Below, piece by piece: positions 25,269-32,893 of a stretch of DNA of 64,000 nucleotides; position 1 is the stretch's first letter, and every line of letters begins with the position of its first letter. Made by a program: the position numbers and the translations under genes. Location: assembly GCA_017561715.1 (NCBI GenBank), contig JAFZBN010000013.1, positions 62,001 to 126,000 on the forward strand, read 5' to 3'. Below the pieces are notes generated by a model. The model was given only the letters and a program-made list of their open reading frames with translations. It was not told the DNA's origin and searched no databases. This DNA comes from Clostridiales bacterium (lineage in GTDB: Bacteria; Bacillota; Clostridia; Saccharofermentanales; Saccharofermentanaceae).

Positions 25269-26567
25269 TTATTTGACTTCGATATTCACGAGTTTCATGT
25301 AGCGGTCGAGCGCATATTCGCCATCGTGCGCTTCGCCCGGGAAAAACGCACTCATGTCCGCGCCTCTCGTGATCCTGGTAAGTCCGCATTTGACGAGGAT
25401 TTCGATCAGCTCTTCTCTTTCCTCGGAAGGGCAGATCACGCCTGCCGTCTGAAGATAATATCTCGCCTCGAAAAGCGCCTCGGTGAGTTTTTCTTTCGGC
25501 AGTGGTTTGACAAGGACATTGCACATCATGGGCGACAGTTCGAGCTTGCTGTCTGACGCAAGGATCAGGCTCATGCCTTTCCCTCGAAGAACATCCTCGG
25601 ATTTCTCTTCGTTTCCGAGATAGGACTTCAGTCTCTGCGTATACGCAACAAGTGTGTCTCGGGCACGGATTCCGATCTCTTCAACGGCATTTTCGCTGAC
25701 CGCTTTCTGAAGGATCGGCAGGAACTTTTCTGCAAAGGCTCTGACCTCTTTCATGTCATTTGTGTTGACGTAGATGACCTGACAGCTGCTGCAGAGAAGC
25801 TGCTTGGTAAACGCGATATGCTTCGCGAGGCCTTCCAGTTCTTTTTCCGCATCTTCGGTTTTCTCCAGATCGGAAACGTAGCAGAATCCGAGCTTCTGGC
25901 CCCACTCGATCAGTTTCACACCCGGCTGTGCCAGACCTCTTACTGCCTCGATGGCCATATCACTTCCCCAGACACTGATCCCGTTGGCAAGATCCGCCAT
26001 CGCTCTCATGCCCTGAATATCCGTAGACGATGTATCGAATACGTAGATGAAATCCTTAAGGTCAGGCTGGTATTCGATCAGCTGTGTGATCAGTTTCAAT
26101 GAAAGACCGTTGTCCGCCGACGGGAGCTTCAGGATGTTGATGTTCCCGGAAAGAAGTCCTTCGGCAAGGGAGTACGCAGGAAGAAAATCCATGTTTCCCG
26201 CAGCGATATGGAAGATGACTCCGAGTGGAACCTTCTTGACCCGGATCCGCGAAAATCCGTCGATCTTATCCGTGGTATATTCCTCGGTATTTCCCAGTTC
26301 CGTACGGAGCTTCAGGCGCAGATAATCCTTCGCGAGAAGTGTGTCTGCCTGCTTCTTATATGTGTCTACCGTATCTTTCGGGAAAGACGTCAGCAGGTGG
26401 TCGAACTTGCCCTCCAGAGTGTCCTGACGAAGCCGGTCGACCGCGTCGATGACGATCTCCGGATCGAGCGTCTTATTCTGAAGAACATACGGGATCTTTT
26501 CGCGCAGTTCGGCAAGTAGTCTTCCCTGTTCTGAGCTCTCATATACTTTACCGTCAAAGAGGATCAT
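25269..26567 (-). CDS. luxC: LuxC-family acyl-CoA/acyl-enzyme reductase
   Basis: A 432-residue aldehyde dehydrogenase-like protein of the LuxC family: 'VPLGVIFHIAAGNMDFLPAYSLAEGLLSGN', 'WGSDMAIEAVR', and the nucleophile region 'FTKQLLCSSCQVIYVN' (Cys259, where LuxC proteins have C-S-S-P). The C-terminus 'TRGADMSAFFPGEAHDGEYALDRYMKLV' is also LuxC-like. It should reduce an activated fatty acyl group to aldehyde with NADPH, taking the acyl from LuxE. Its start overlaps the end of luxE by 4 bases. No luciferase genes are in the window. Confidence 0.92.
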   Translation of the reverse strand: MILFDGKVYESSEQGRLLAELREKIPYVLQNKTLDPEIVIDAVDRLRQDTLEGKFDHLLTSFPKDTVDTYKKQADTLLAKDYLRLKLRTELGNTEEYTTDKIDGFSRIRVKKVPLGVIFHIAAGNMDFLPAYSLAEGLLSGNINILKLPSADNGLSLKLITQLIEYQPDLKDFIYVFDTSSTDIQGMRAMADLANGISVWGSDMAIEAVRGLAQPGVKLIEWGQKLGFCYVSDLEKTEDAEKELEGLAKHIAFTKQLLCSSCQVIYVNTNDMKEVRAFAEKFLPILQKAVSENAVEEIGIRARDTLVAYTQRLKSYLGNEEKSEDVLRGKGMSLILASDSKLELSPMMCNVLVKPLPKEKLTEALFEARYYLQTAGVICPSEEREELIEILVKCGLTRITRGADMSAFFPGEAHDGEYALDRYMKLVNIEVK

Positions 26568-27667
26568 ACCTTCACCCCCTTCAGAATATCGGCAGCTCCG
26601 GCCGCGCAGGTCTTGATGTCTTCAGGAGCGACACGTCCGACGATCTCAAGATACGGTGAAGTCACACCGCAACCACATGTCTCTCCATCGTGAAGGATAC
26701 CGAGATCATCGGTCATGACAGAAAGAAGCGGTGTTGCTTTCGCGATCGGTGTGATCAGGTTCACAAGGCCCATCTCGCCGTTCTTCATCGGCTCGAGAGT
26801 GTCCGGATCACGTATGATCACCTTACTGTAAACAGGCACATGGAAATGATGATTCTTGCAGTCACAGTACAGGATCGGATGCTCGACCGCGCCGAAGAAT
26901 TCGACGATGTTCTCTTCTTCGACACCCAGTGTTTTCTTGGCCATCTTATAGAAGGTTTCCTTATCCGCCGCTTCCTGATAGAACTGTTTCCATCCGCCGC
27001 CGAGCATGATCTTCGAACCCTTCGGAAGTTGGAACGAAAGTCCGTTATCCTCTAACAGCCGGAACAGGAAAAACGTGTAAGACGGGAATCCCATGAAGCG
27101 AACAGGGAGCTTTCCCTTCTCATACTTTTTCAGCGCCTCAACGATGCCTTCAAAGTCCGGTTTATATCCTTCGGAAGTATGCTTCAGGATATACTTTCTA
27201 CTGACGGCAGGCGCCAGGAAAGTCGTGAGATACGCGGTCTTCGCGACAGCTGTCTTATTCGACCTGTGCGGCTTATATCCCATCACGATATAACGGCACG
27301 GCTTGAGCGTTGTGATACCGTGATAGCGAGTCACTTTAAGCGACATTTTGAGCGCCGACGTAAGTGCGCTGAACTCGAATCTGACCGTACTTTTCTTGCC
27401 GCTGGTTCCCGAGGAAGTACTCTTGACCAGATATCGCCCTGAACGGAAATCATGCTGCTTAAAAAGCATCGTAGGAATAACGGGAATATCCGATATGTCT
27501 TTGATGTCCTCGGACGTTTTTACGCCAAGTCCGTCACATATCTTTTTGTAATCATCGCAGTGCGAAATCAGATAACTGAAATTCTCTTTCGTCGCATTGA
27601 AAAATAACTCCGACTTTGTCACGTCGTAAGGATCTTTGCTCGAAAAGAGTTTTCTTCGAAGTTTCAT
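26564..27667 (-). CDS. luxE: LuxE-family acyl-protein synthetase
   Basis: A 367-residue adenylating enzyme of the LuxE family: 'STSSGTSGKKS' (about 83-93) is the ATP/AMP loop, 'FMGFPSYTFFLFRLLE' and 'MLGGGWKQFYQEAADKETFYKMA' are typical, and Cys354 in 'IKTCAAGAADIL' sits near the C-terminus where LuxE carries its acyl group. It activates a fatty acid with ATP and passes it to LuxC. I chose the ATG at 27667; a TTG at 27688 has its ribosome site too close. The 60-base leader holds two tandem hairpins. Confidence 0.92.
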   Translation of the reverse strand: MKLRRKLFSSKDPYDVTKSELFFNATKENFSYLISHCDDYKKICDGLGVKTSEDIKDISDIPVIPTMLFKQHDFRSGRYLVKSTSSGTSGKKSTVRFEFSALTSALKMSLKVTRYHGITTLKPCRYIVMGYKPHRSNKTAVAKTAYLTTFLAPAVSRKYILKHTSEGYKPDFEGIVEALKKYEKGKLPVRFMGFPSYTFFLFRLLEDNGLSFQLPKGSKIMLGGGWKQFYQEAADKETFYKMAKKTLGVEEENIVEFFGAVEHPILYCDCKNHHFHVPVYSKVIIRDPDTLEPMKNGEMGLVNLITPIAKATPLLSVMTDDLGILHDGETCGCGVTSPYLEIVGRVAPEDIKTCAAGAADILKGVKV

Positions 27668-27679
27668 ACCATAAACCCT

Positions 27680-27714
27680 GTGAGGCAAACCTCACTCTTG
27701 TCGGTTACCCGACA
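27680..27714 (-). promoter_or_regulatory. tandem hairpins before luxE
   Basis: Two perfect 6-bp stems with 4-base loops, 3 bases apart: GTGAGG/CCTCAC (27680-27695) and TGTCGG/CCGACA (27699-27714). On the transcript the first-made loop is GTAA, a GNRA tetraloop. They fill most of the gap between the methyltransferase stop and luxE. There is no U-run, so they suggest RNA processing, stability or translation control rather than termination. Confidence 0.55.
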
Positions 27715-27727
27715 TAACATCCAACAC

Positions 27728-28396
27728 CTATATGAGCATATGATACTCCATATCCTCCGTTTCGGCTACTTTTTGAAAGTCCAGCCTCTGCAGTGCTTTT
27801 CCATTCGGAAGATCATTCATGGTGTTTAAGATCAGCGAATATCCGATCTCCTTCATCGCCTTTTTAAGTGAAATGGCTTCCATCTGGTGATGCACTTCAT
27901 CCAGCTTGTCGAAAGCGTGAATATACGGCGAATCCGATACCCACTGCGCTGTATCCGTGTTGATCTGGATCACACAGGAAACATACTCCGGATCTATCTT
28001 CTGAATCGCCTTCTGAAAAGCAGGATAACCGATGTATTCGATCAGAAGATTGGCAATTACAAGCTGTACTTCCGGAAGACTATCTGCTTCGTTTATAAGA
28101 TCGATCTTAAGGCACTTCAGAACACCCTGAAGCTGCGGATATCTCTTCTCTACTTCGCATAGATACTCTTCATTGATATCCACACCATACACGGTCTTAT
28201 ATTTGTCTTTTCGGACATGCTCCAGACCGTTACCTCCGGCAACACCGAGCACCATGGAAGTCTCCACGGGATAATCTTCAAACTGCTCCTTCATCATCGC
28301 ATTCATCGTCTGAAGCTGATTGACGGAATTCAGGCTCATGTGGTTCTCATAGTCATCCAGTTTTATCTCGTTCCAAGGGTTCCTAGAAGTCTCCAT
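27728..28396 (-). CDS. class I SAM-dependent methyltransferase
   Basis: A 222-residue protein with the SAM-binding pattern 'MVLGVAGGNGLEHV' (motif I), 'VYGVDINEEYLCEVEKRYPQ' (acidic strand 2 end) and 'LVIANLLIEYIGYPAFQKAI' (motif IV). The last 60 residues include 'LKKAMKEIGYSLILN'. The acceptor is unknown; its place between an alpha/beta hydrolase and luxE hints at a small-molecule substrate of that cluster. I chose the ATG at 28396, which has GAGGTGA 4 bases upstream; the ATG at 28414 overlaps the hydrolase gene. Confidence 0.83.
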   Translation of the reverse strand: METSRNPWNEIKLDDYENHMSLNSVNQLQTMNAMMKEQFEDYPVETSMVLGVAGGNGLEHVRKDKYKTVYGVDINEEYLCEVEKRYPQLQGVLKCLKIDLINEADSLPEVQLVIANLLIEYIGYPAFQKAIQKIDPEYVSCVIQINTDTAQWVSDSPYIHAFDKLDEVHHQMEAISLKKAMKEIGYSLILNTMNDLPNGKALQRLDFQKVAETEDMEYHMLI

Positions 28397-28403
28397 TTTC
28401 ACC

Positions 28404-29198
28404 TCATTTTTCATGCTCTGAATTCAGCCAGGAATACACGAGTGACGTGAAGATCTCCGGCTGTTCGATCTGCAGGTTATGCCCTGCATTATCTACCGCA
28501 CAGTATGTGGCTTTCGGATAGATCTTCATCAGATCGAACTGGTCTTTATATCCGACTTCCGAATCATTCTTCGCAGCAACGATCAGCACCGGGATCTGTG
28601 ATGGCTGATTCATATCATCCGGGTCAAAAGAAAAGCTTCCTTCAAGTGTTGTGTTGAGGAAATCCCAGTCGGCTCTTGCCAGAGCCGGCATGAGGTATTC
28701 GCGGTATCTCTTCCACACGGGTTCCGTCAGTCTAACATTCATCAGGGTAAAGCTGTCATACTCCTCTGAAGTAATCGTTGCCAGGAATTCATCATCTCGT
28801 TCTACCGCTTCAAGAGGCTCTACCCGGCCCTGTCGGACACCGGGGATCACGCATGGGACAAGAAGGATCATCTTCGTGATAAATTCACCGTACTTGTTGA
28901 TAAAACCTCTCGCCAGAAGTCCGCCATACGATTGCCCGACGATCATAAACTTTTCTCCGATGACATCGGTCGCAAAGCCGTGTAGGATCTCGAGGATATC
29001 GTCCGAGTTCTTTACGTTTCCATGCTCAGATCTTCCCATTCCCGGAAGATCGATATAGAAACGTTTGTAACCATCCAGCTTAGTAAAGACAGGTTCAAAA
29101 GCAGCCTGCATCGTGGTCCTGTCGATTCCCCATCCGTGGATGATCAGGACCGGTGTTCCCTCGCCGATGATCTCGTAATCAATAATGCCGTACTTCAT
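28404..29198 (-). CDS. alpha/beta hydrolase
   Basis: A 264-residue alpha/beta-hydrolase: 'VLIIHGWGIDRTTMQ' (oxyanion HGW), 'YIDLPGMGRSEHG', nucleophile elbow 'IVGQSYGGLLARG' (Ser90), 'PVLIVAAKNDSEVGY' (acid) and 'DNAGHNLQIEQPEIF' (His). Substrates could be esters, thioesters or lactones. In lux operons the LuxD thioesterase has the same fold, so a role in releasing a fatty acyl group for LuxE is conceivable but not shown. It starts 10 bases after the GNAT gene and overlaps the methyltransferase ribosome site. Confidence 0.88.
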   Translation of the reverse strand: MKYGIIDYEIIGEGTPVLIIHGWGIDRTTMQAAFEPVFTKLDGYKRFYIDLPGMGRSEHGNVKNSDDILEILHGFATDVIGEKFMIVGQSYGGLLARGFINKYGEFITKMILLVPCVIPGVRQGRVEPLEAVERDDEFLATITSEEYDSFTLMNVRLTEPVWKRYREYLMPALARADWDFLNTTLEGSFSFDPDDMNQPSQIPVLIVAAKNDSEVGYKDQFDLMKIYPKATYCAVDNAGHNLQIEQPEIFTSLVYSWLNSEHEK

Positions 29199-29208
29199 GT
29201 TGTTTCTC

Positions 29209-29778
29209 TTATTTCTTTCTGATCGCCCAGTAGTTCTTGTACGCGTAATGGTCTTCGCCGCCAACGAGGAATCTGTCTGATTTCTCAAAGCCAAACTTCT
29301 TCGCCGCGTCGATCCTCTCTACCGCATAAAGCGGGATCTTCGTGATGATCTCTTCACAGTCGAGAAGATCGTATGCCTCCGGGATCAAAAGCGCGAATAT
29401 CTCCTGCAGTTCATCGGATTTCTCATAGTCGGATCTTACGTCCAAACGGATCAATCCGTCACCATCGAATTCATCATCCGACGGCCTGTGGAACATCTCT
29501 ATTGTGCCAATGGCCTTGGAGATATGCTTATCGATTATTGTCAGGCGGACAAACCATTTTCCTTCATAAGATTCGAGCCAGAAACGGATCGCGTTATCCA
29601 TCTTCTCCTTCGTGTCGTAATAGAAGTTATCTTCGTGGCAGTTGTCGCTGTTAAAGAACGGAAGCGCCTGCTTATCTCCGTATACTTTCAGAAGATCTTC
29701 GGAATCTTCCTCCTTAACAAAACGCATCAGCCATCTTTCATTTTCAAGTACCGGGCACTGTTCGTATATATTGCTCAT
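29209..29778 (-). CDS. GNAT-family acetyltransferase
   Basis: A 189-residue RimJ/L-like GNAT: 'CPVLENERWLMRFVKEEDSEDLLKVY', 'LIRLDVRSDYEKSDELQEIFALLI' and 'IDAAKKFGFEKSD'. The acetyl-CoA loop is atypical, with 'RSDYEKSDELQ' replacing the usual Q/RxxGxG/A, so activity may be reduced or specialised. TTGGGAG precedes the ATG. It sits between flavin reductase and hydrolase genes with gaps of 15 and 10 bases, so co-transcription is likely. Confidence 0.8.
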   Translation of the reverse strand: MSNIYEQCPVLENERWLMRFVKEEDSEDLLKVYGDKQALPFFNSDNCHEDNFYYDTKEKMDNAIRFWLESYEGKWFVRLTIIDKHISKAIGTIEMFHRPSDDEFDGDGLIRLDVRSDYEKSDELQEIFALLIPEAYDLLDCEEIITKIPLYAVERIDAAKKFGFEKSDRFLVGGEDHYAYKNYWAIRKK

Positions 29779-29793
29779 TTCTATTCTCCCAAA

Positions 29794-30453
29794 TTAATAT
29801 TCGTAAGATCTGTTTGTAACCTTTAGACCTGCGACATAGTCGCATCCTTTTTCTTTCACGTTATTCGGATCCATCGGGTAGTGGATGTTATACGAAACGC
29901 TCTTTTTGCCAAAGCGGTCTGCAAGGAATTCTTCGTCAACATGTCCTCCGATGATCTCAAGACATATCATAACGTGATCATCTCCGGGAACGATCTCCTT
30001 TTCCCAGAGATACTTACATTCCAGGTTCATGAAGCATTCTTTTACCATCGGTGCATCGACCCAGGAAGCCTTCTCCACTGTCAATCCGGACGCAGAGATC
30101 TCATCTGCTTCAAACTGATTATTCTGGATCGTTTTCATGCAGTCTTCGTACTTGTCCGAAGACATGAAATTGATGACCGCTTCTTTCTTCTCATTCAGCG
30201 TCTGATGCAGGTGACCGCCTTTTAAGACACTCGCCAGAACAGCGAAATATCCGTTTCCGCGATCTGCGCTGGTGAACGTCGCCCACGACTGCATGGTCGC
30301 ATTCGGCTGTCCGTTGGACTTATATGTGGTCACAAGGAACATCGGTGTCGGGATCCCCATCACGAATTCCTTCCAGTCGAATCCAAAATTACTGGAGAAC
30401 TCTGCATAAGTTCCATGTAGAGAAGATGGGATTTCATTATAGTGTTGTTTCAT
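29794..30453 (-). CDS. flavin reductase-like FMN-binding protein
   Basis: A 219-residue split-barrel flavoprotein: 'FVMGIPTPMFLVTTYKSNGQPNATMQSWATF', 'YFAVLASVLKGGHLHQTLNEKKEAVINFMS' and 'MICLEIIGGHVDEEFL'. This matches the flavin reductase-like family that reduces FMN or uses bound FMN. It heads the minus-strand run that ends in luxE-luxC; LuxG plays the flavin reductase role in true lux operons, although LuxG has a different fold. TTGGAGG precedes the ATG, and an extended -10 lies at 30516-30524. Confidence 0.85.
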   Translation of the reverse strand: MKQHYNEIPSSLHGTYAEFSSNFGFDWKEFVMGIPTPMFLVTTYKSNGQPNATMQSWATFTSADRGNGYFAVLASVLKGGHLHQTLNEKKEAVINFMSSDKYEDCMKTIQNNQFEADEISASGLTVEKASWVDAPMVKECFMNLECKYLWEKEIVPGDDHVMICLEIIGGHVDEEFLADRFGKKSVSYNIHYPMDPNNVKEKGCDYVAGLKVTNRSYEY

Positions 30454-30515
30454 ATTATTCCTCCAAATTCTGTATGTGATAAGGCGAACCGCCTGAAAAT
30501 AGTTCGTTTTCGTTC

Positions 30516-30524
30516 AGTATAGCA
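30516..30524 (-). promoter_or_regulatory. extended -10 promoter of the lux-like cluster
   Basis: TGCTATACT on the minus strand. A small hairpin AGGCG-GTT-CGCCT (30482-30494) lies in the leader before the flavin reductase gene. Confidence 0.45.
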
Positions 30525-30546
30525 TAGCCTCTTTCAACTGCTTCCG

Positions 30547-30555
30547 TGATACAAT
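30547..30555 (+). promoter_or_regulatory. extended -10 promoter
   Basis: TGATACAAT, 32 bases before the plus-strand GNAT gene, divergent from the lux-like cluster promoter. Confidence 0.45.
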
Positions 30556-30587
30556 CTGAATCAATAAACAGACAATGGAGAAGATTC

Positions 30588-31049
30588 ATGGACAGAAAGA
30601 TAATCATTGCTCAGTCTAAAGAAGCAGATATCGTATATGAGATCACTCAGGTCACGATCAACACGGTATATCCGAAATACTATCCTCACGGTGCGGTCGA
30701 ATTCTTCAGCCAGCACCATTCGATGGATAAGATCATCGCGGACATTCAAAAAGAATGTGTGTATCTTCTTGTTGCCGACGGAAGATATGTCGGTACGGTA
30801 ACGATTTCAGAAAACCATATCTGCAGGCTCTTCGTTCTTCCCGAATGTCAGCATCAGGGTTTCGGAAAAGCACTGATGGACTTTGCTGAAGAGAAGATCT
30901 TTTCGTCCTTCGATACGATCGAACTGGATGCTTCTTTCCCTGCCAAAAAGATCTATCTTAAGCGTGGGTATACCGAGATCGAATATAACGTTATCGATGC
31001 CGCAAACGGCGATCACCTGTGTTATGACGTTATGAGAAAGACTCGCTGA
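30588..31049 (+). CDS. GNAT-family acetyltransferase
   Basis: A 153-residue GNAT: 'YLLVADGRYVGTVTI', 'ICRLFVLPECQHQGFGKALMDFAEEKIF' (QHQGFG acetyl-CoA loop) and 'PAKKIYLKRGYTEIEYNVI'. The start ATG at 30588 follows TGGAGA. The gene is divergent from the flavin reductase gene, and its last 20 bases overlap the end of the convergent DUF3795 gene. One copy of the AAAAGCAC motif lies inside it at 30866. Confidence 0.87.
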   Translation: MDRKIIIAQSKEADIVYEITQVTINTVYPKYYPHGAVEFFSQHHSMDKIIADIQKECVYLLVADGRYVGTVTISENHICRLFVLPECQHQGFGKALMDFAEEKIFSSFDTIELDASFPAKKIYLKRGYTEIEYNVIDAANGDHLCYDVMRKTR

Positions 31050-31377
31050 TCCCGAGATTCTCTCTGGCTTCCATGTTGTTTCCGAGGACCATGGCTGCCT
31101 TTTCACATGTAGCTACCTCACTGCAGTCGGCACATGTCTCGTTCTTCTTTTCCGAAGAACAGATCTTGATCGGACACATGGATTCACAGAAAGGAAATTT
31201 CACACCCGGAACACGGCATCCGGTGCAGTTGATCATCTCCGGCGTGATCTCGGCTTCGTTCATGACAGACCACTCTTTCGCCACTTTCTGACGAAGCGCA
31301 TCATCATTATTCATCGTCGCGATACGTGCTTCACATTTCTCACAGTCCAAGCCGCAATATGCGATAAAATCGTTCAT
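31030..31377 (-). CDS. DUF3795 cysteine-rich protein
   Basis: A 115-residue protein with the family pattern 'AYCGLDCEKCEARIAT', 'CTGCR', 'CESMCPIKICSSEK' and 'CADCSEVATCEKA'. At least twelve Cys arranged in pairs suggest metal binding (Zn or Fe-S). The function of the family is unknown. The ATG at 31377 has AAGGAAGG. The gene overlaps the convergent GNAT by 20 bases. A minus-strand extended -10 lies at 31416-31424. Confidence 0.88.
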   Translation of the reverse strand: MNDFIAYCGLDCEKCEARIATMNNDDALRQKVAKEWSVMNEAEITPEMINCTGCRVPGVKFPFCESMCPIKICSSEKKNETCADCSEVATCEKAAMVLGNNMEARENLGISESFS

Positions 31378-31415
31378 AAGAACACCTTCCTTGTTATGAA
31401 ATTGTCGACGATTAT

Positions 31416-31424
31416 ATTGTAGCA
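31416..31424 (-). promoter_or_regulatory. extended -10 promoter of the DUF3795 gene
   Basis: TGCTACAAT on the minus strand, about 40 bases before the start codon; TATAAT overlaps just downstream. Confidence 0.45.
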
Positions 31425-31469
31425 CATATGTTCGCTTTTGGCTACACCAAATTTCGCCGCATATAAATC

Positions 31470-31502
31470 ACCCATCAGGATCCGGCAGGTCTGATGGGCG
31501 AT
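31470..31502 (-). terminator. hairpin after the TIR gene
   Basis: 11-bp stem with one G-U pair on the minus strand, TCGCCCATCAG/CTGATGGGTGA, followed only by a short AT-rich stretch. It is a weak terminator candidate. Confidence 0.5.
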
Positions 31503-31515
31503 CTTTCATAGATAC

Positions 31516-32643
31516 TTACTTTGGAATTGTTTTGTGGCAGTAGATACAGCCGAATACATTTCTTACCTGTTCTTTTCCGCAAAACGGACAGGTTATTTTT
31601 CTTCCTCTAGATGAATATCTGTCTATTGCATCCTTAACCACGAAAGGCTTATTACAATGAGGACATATTGATGCACTTAAAGAAGGGTCCACTCGTACTA
31701 CTTTGTAGCAAGCAGGACAAACAGCATTTTCGAGATCCTTATTGTCGTTCGCGATTTTCTCAATGTATTTTCTTACATTGTCAGCAAGGTTCGGGATCGC
31801 ATCTGCCTGAGTGAGAAGCTGGGACTGTTTTCTTCGGAATGCCGGAGGCAGGTCTTCTATGTTATTGCATGCAAAAAGAATATTCTTCTGCGTATCTTTT
31901 TCTTTTAGCTTTACGAATCTTGACCATTCGTTCTTTACCCAGACTGCATTGAAATACTCTGGCTTGGTTCCAAAGACGACCATGACCGTTGCGCTCTTTA
32001 ACGCTGCAAAAATATACGGCTCGAAATTGACTCCGATCTTTTCCTTCAACGTGACTCTGGAAAAGAATACTTTTAATCCTTTTTCGACAAGAGAATCATA
32101 TAGTTTCCCTGCGATCTCGCTGTCTTTAGTCTGCTCTTTCGTATTGTCATCCGTTTCCTTATAGCAGATGAAAACATCATACGGCTTTTCGTTTGCCGCA
32201 ATATTCAGATATTCTTCCTGGATCCTTGCGATCTCTTCCGCCGCAGTCTTTAACTGCACCTTCTGCTGTTCATCGGCAAGTTCCATCGCTTCGAGAAAAC
32301 AGCGCGAATCCAAAAAACTGACATCTTCTATTCTGTGAAGAGTCGGGAAATACTTGCTCGATACCGGATCCGGAACATATTCGATTCCGTATTCGCAAAG
32401 CGCCTGAGACCAGAGAATGTCCACGGAAGGAACATTCTCCGACAGGATATCATCATAGATCTTATATGCGCGGTCAAATTCGCATTCCTGTCGTAACTTG
32501 TTGGCACGGTTCAGCTTATCAATATACTTGCCCGCATCACCACTGATAAAATTGACGGTACCGCAATAATCGCATTCACAGATCGAATTGTTGATCTTAA
32601 GCGGAGCACCGCAACACTGACAATTTAATGCTTCAATACTCAT
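31516..32643 (-). CDS. TIR-domain protein with zinc ribbons at both ends
   Basis: A 375-residue protein. Residues 8-27 form a zinc ribbon ('NCQCCGAPL' and 'CECDYCG'). Residues 40-150 are helical and TPR-like. Residues 154-290 are a TIR domain: 'YDVFICYKETD', 'KGLKVFFSRVTL', 'FEPYIFAALKSATVMVVFGT' and 'FNAVWVKNEWSRF'. Two more ribbons close the protein ('CPACYK'/'CPHC' at 309-330, 'CPFCGK'/'CIYCH' at 352-369). Bacterial TIR domains often cleave NAD or make cyclic ADP-ribose signals in phage defence; others are scaffolds. It follows LRR and tautomerase genes on the same strand. Confidence 0.9.
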   Translation of the reverse strand: MSIEALNCQCCGAPLKINNSICECDYCGTVNFISGDAGKYIDKLNRANKLRQECEFDRAYKIYDDILSENVPSVDILWSQALCEYGIEYVPDPVSSKYFPTLHRIEDVSFLDSRCFLEAMELADEQQKVQLKTAAEEIARIQEEYLNIAANEKPYDVFICYKETDDNTKEQTKDSEIAGKLYDSLVEKGLKVFFSRVTLKEKIGVNFEPYIFAALKSATVMVVFGTKPEYFNAVWVKNEWSRFVKLKEKDTQKNILFACNNIEDLPPAFRRKQSQLLTQADAIPNLADNVRKYIEKIANDNKDLENAVCPACYKVVRVDPSLSASICPHCNKPFVVKDAIDRYSSRGRKITCPFCGKEQVRNVFGCIYCHKTIPK

Positions 32644-32655
32644 ATTTTCCTCCGA

Positions 32656-32880
32656 TCAGGCCTCGTATCCGGGCTTCACGTACAGGACATCCTGATCTGC
32701 CATGATCTGCTCGTGGTAAAACTTTCCCCAATCCGCCTGGGGTACTTCCTTGATCGCAACGGAAACGGATGTGGTATTGCATCCAAGAGCCTCAGCAACG
32801 ACGGCCGCAACCTTATCCGCGCAGGCCTGCTTCATTTCTTCCGTTCTTCCCGGATAGCATTTGATCTCAACATGTGGCAT
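32656..32880 (-). CDS. 4-oxalocrotonate tautomerase-family protein
   Basis: A 74-residue tautomerase: the start 'MPHVEIKCYPGRTEEMK' places the catalytic Pro directly after the initiator Met, and 'VSVAIKEVPQADWGKFYHEQI' is the family core. Such enzymes convert enols to ketones or act on related small compounds. AAGGAGG lies 6-7 bases before the ATG at 32880. It sits 13 bases after the LRR gene and 12 bases before the TIR gene, so the three may share a transcript. Confidence 0.9.
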   Translation of the reverse strand: MPHVEIKCYPGRTEEMKQACADKVAAVVAEALGCNTTSVSVAIKEVPQADWGKFYHEQIMADQDVLYVKPGYEA

Positions 32881-32893
32881 TTTAAAGTCCTCC

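Noticed and set aside
25269..30453. Bioluminescence operon
   Set aside because: No luxA or luxB homolog is present; LuxC/LuxE pairs occur without luciferase, so light production is not supported.
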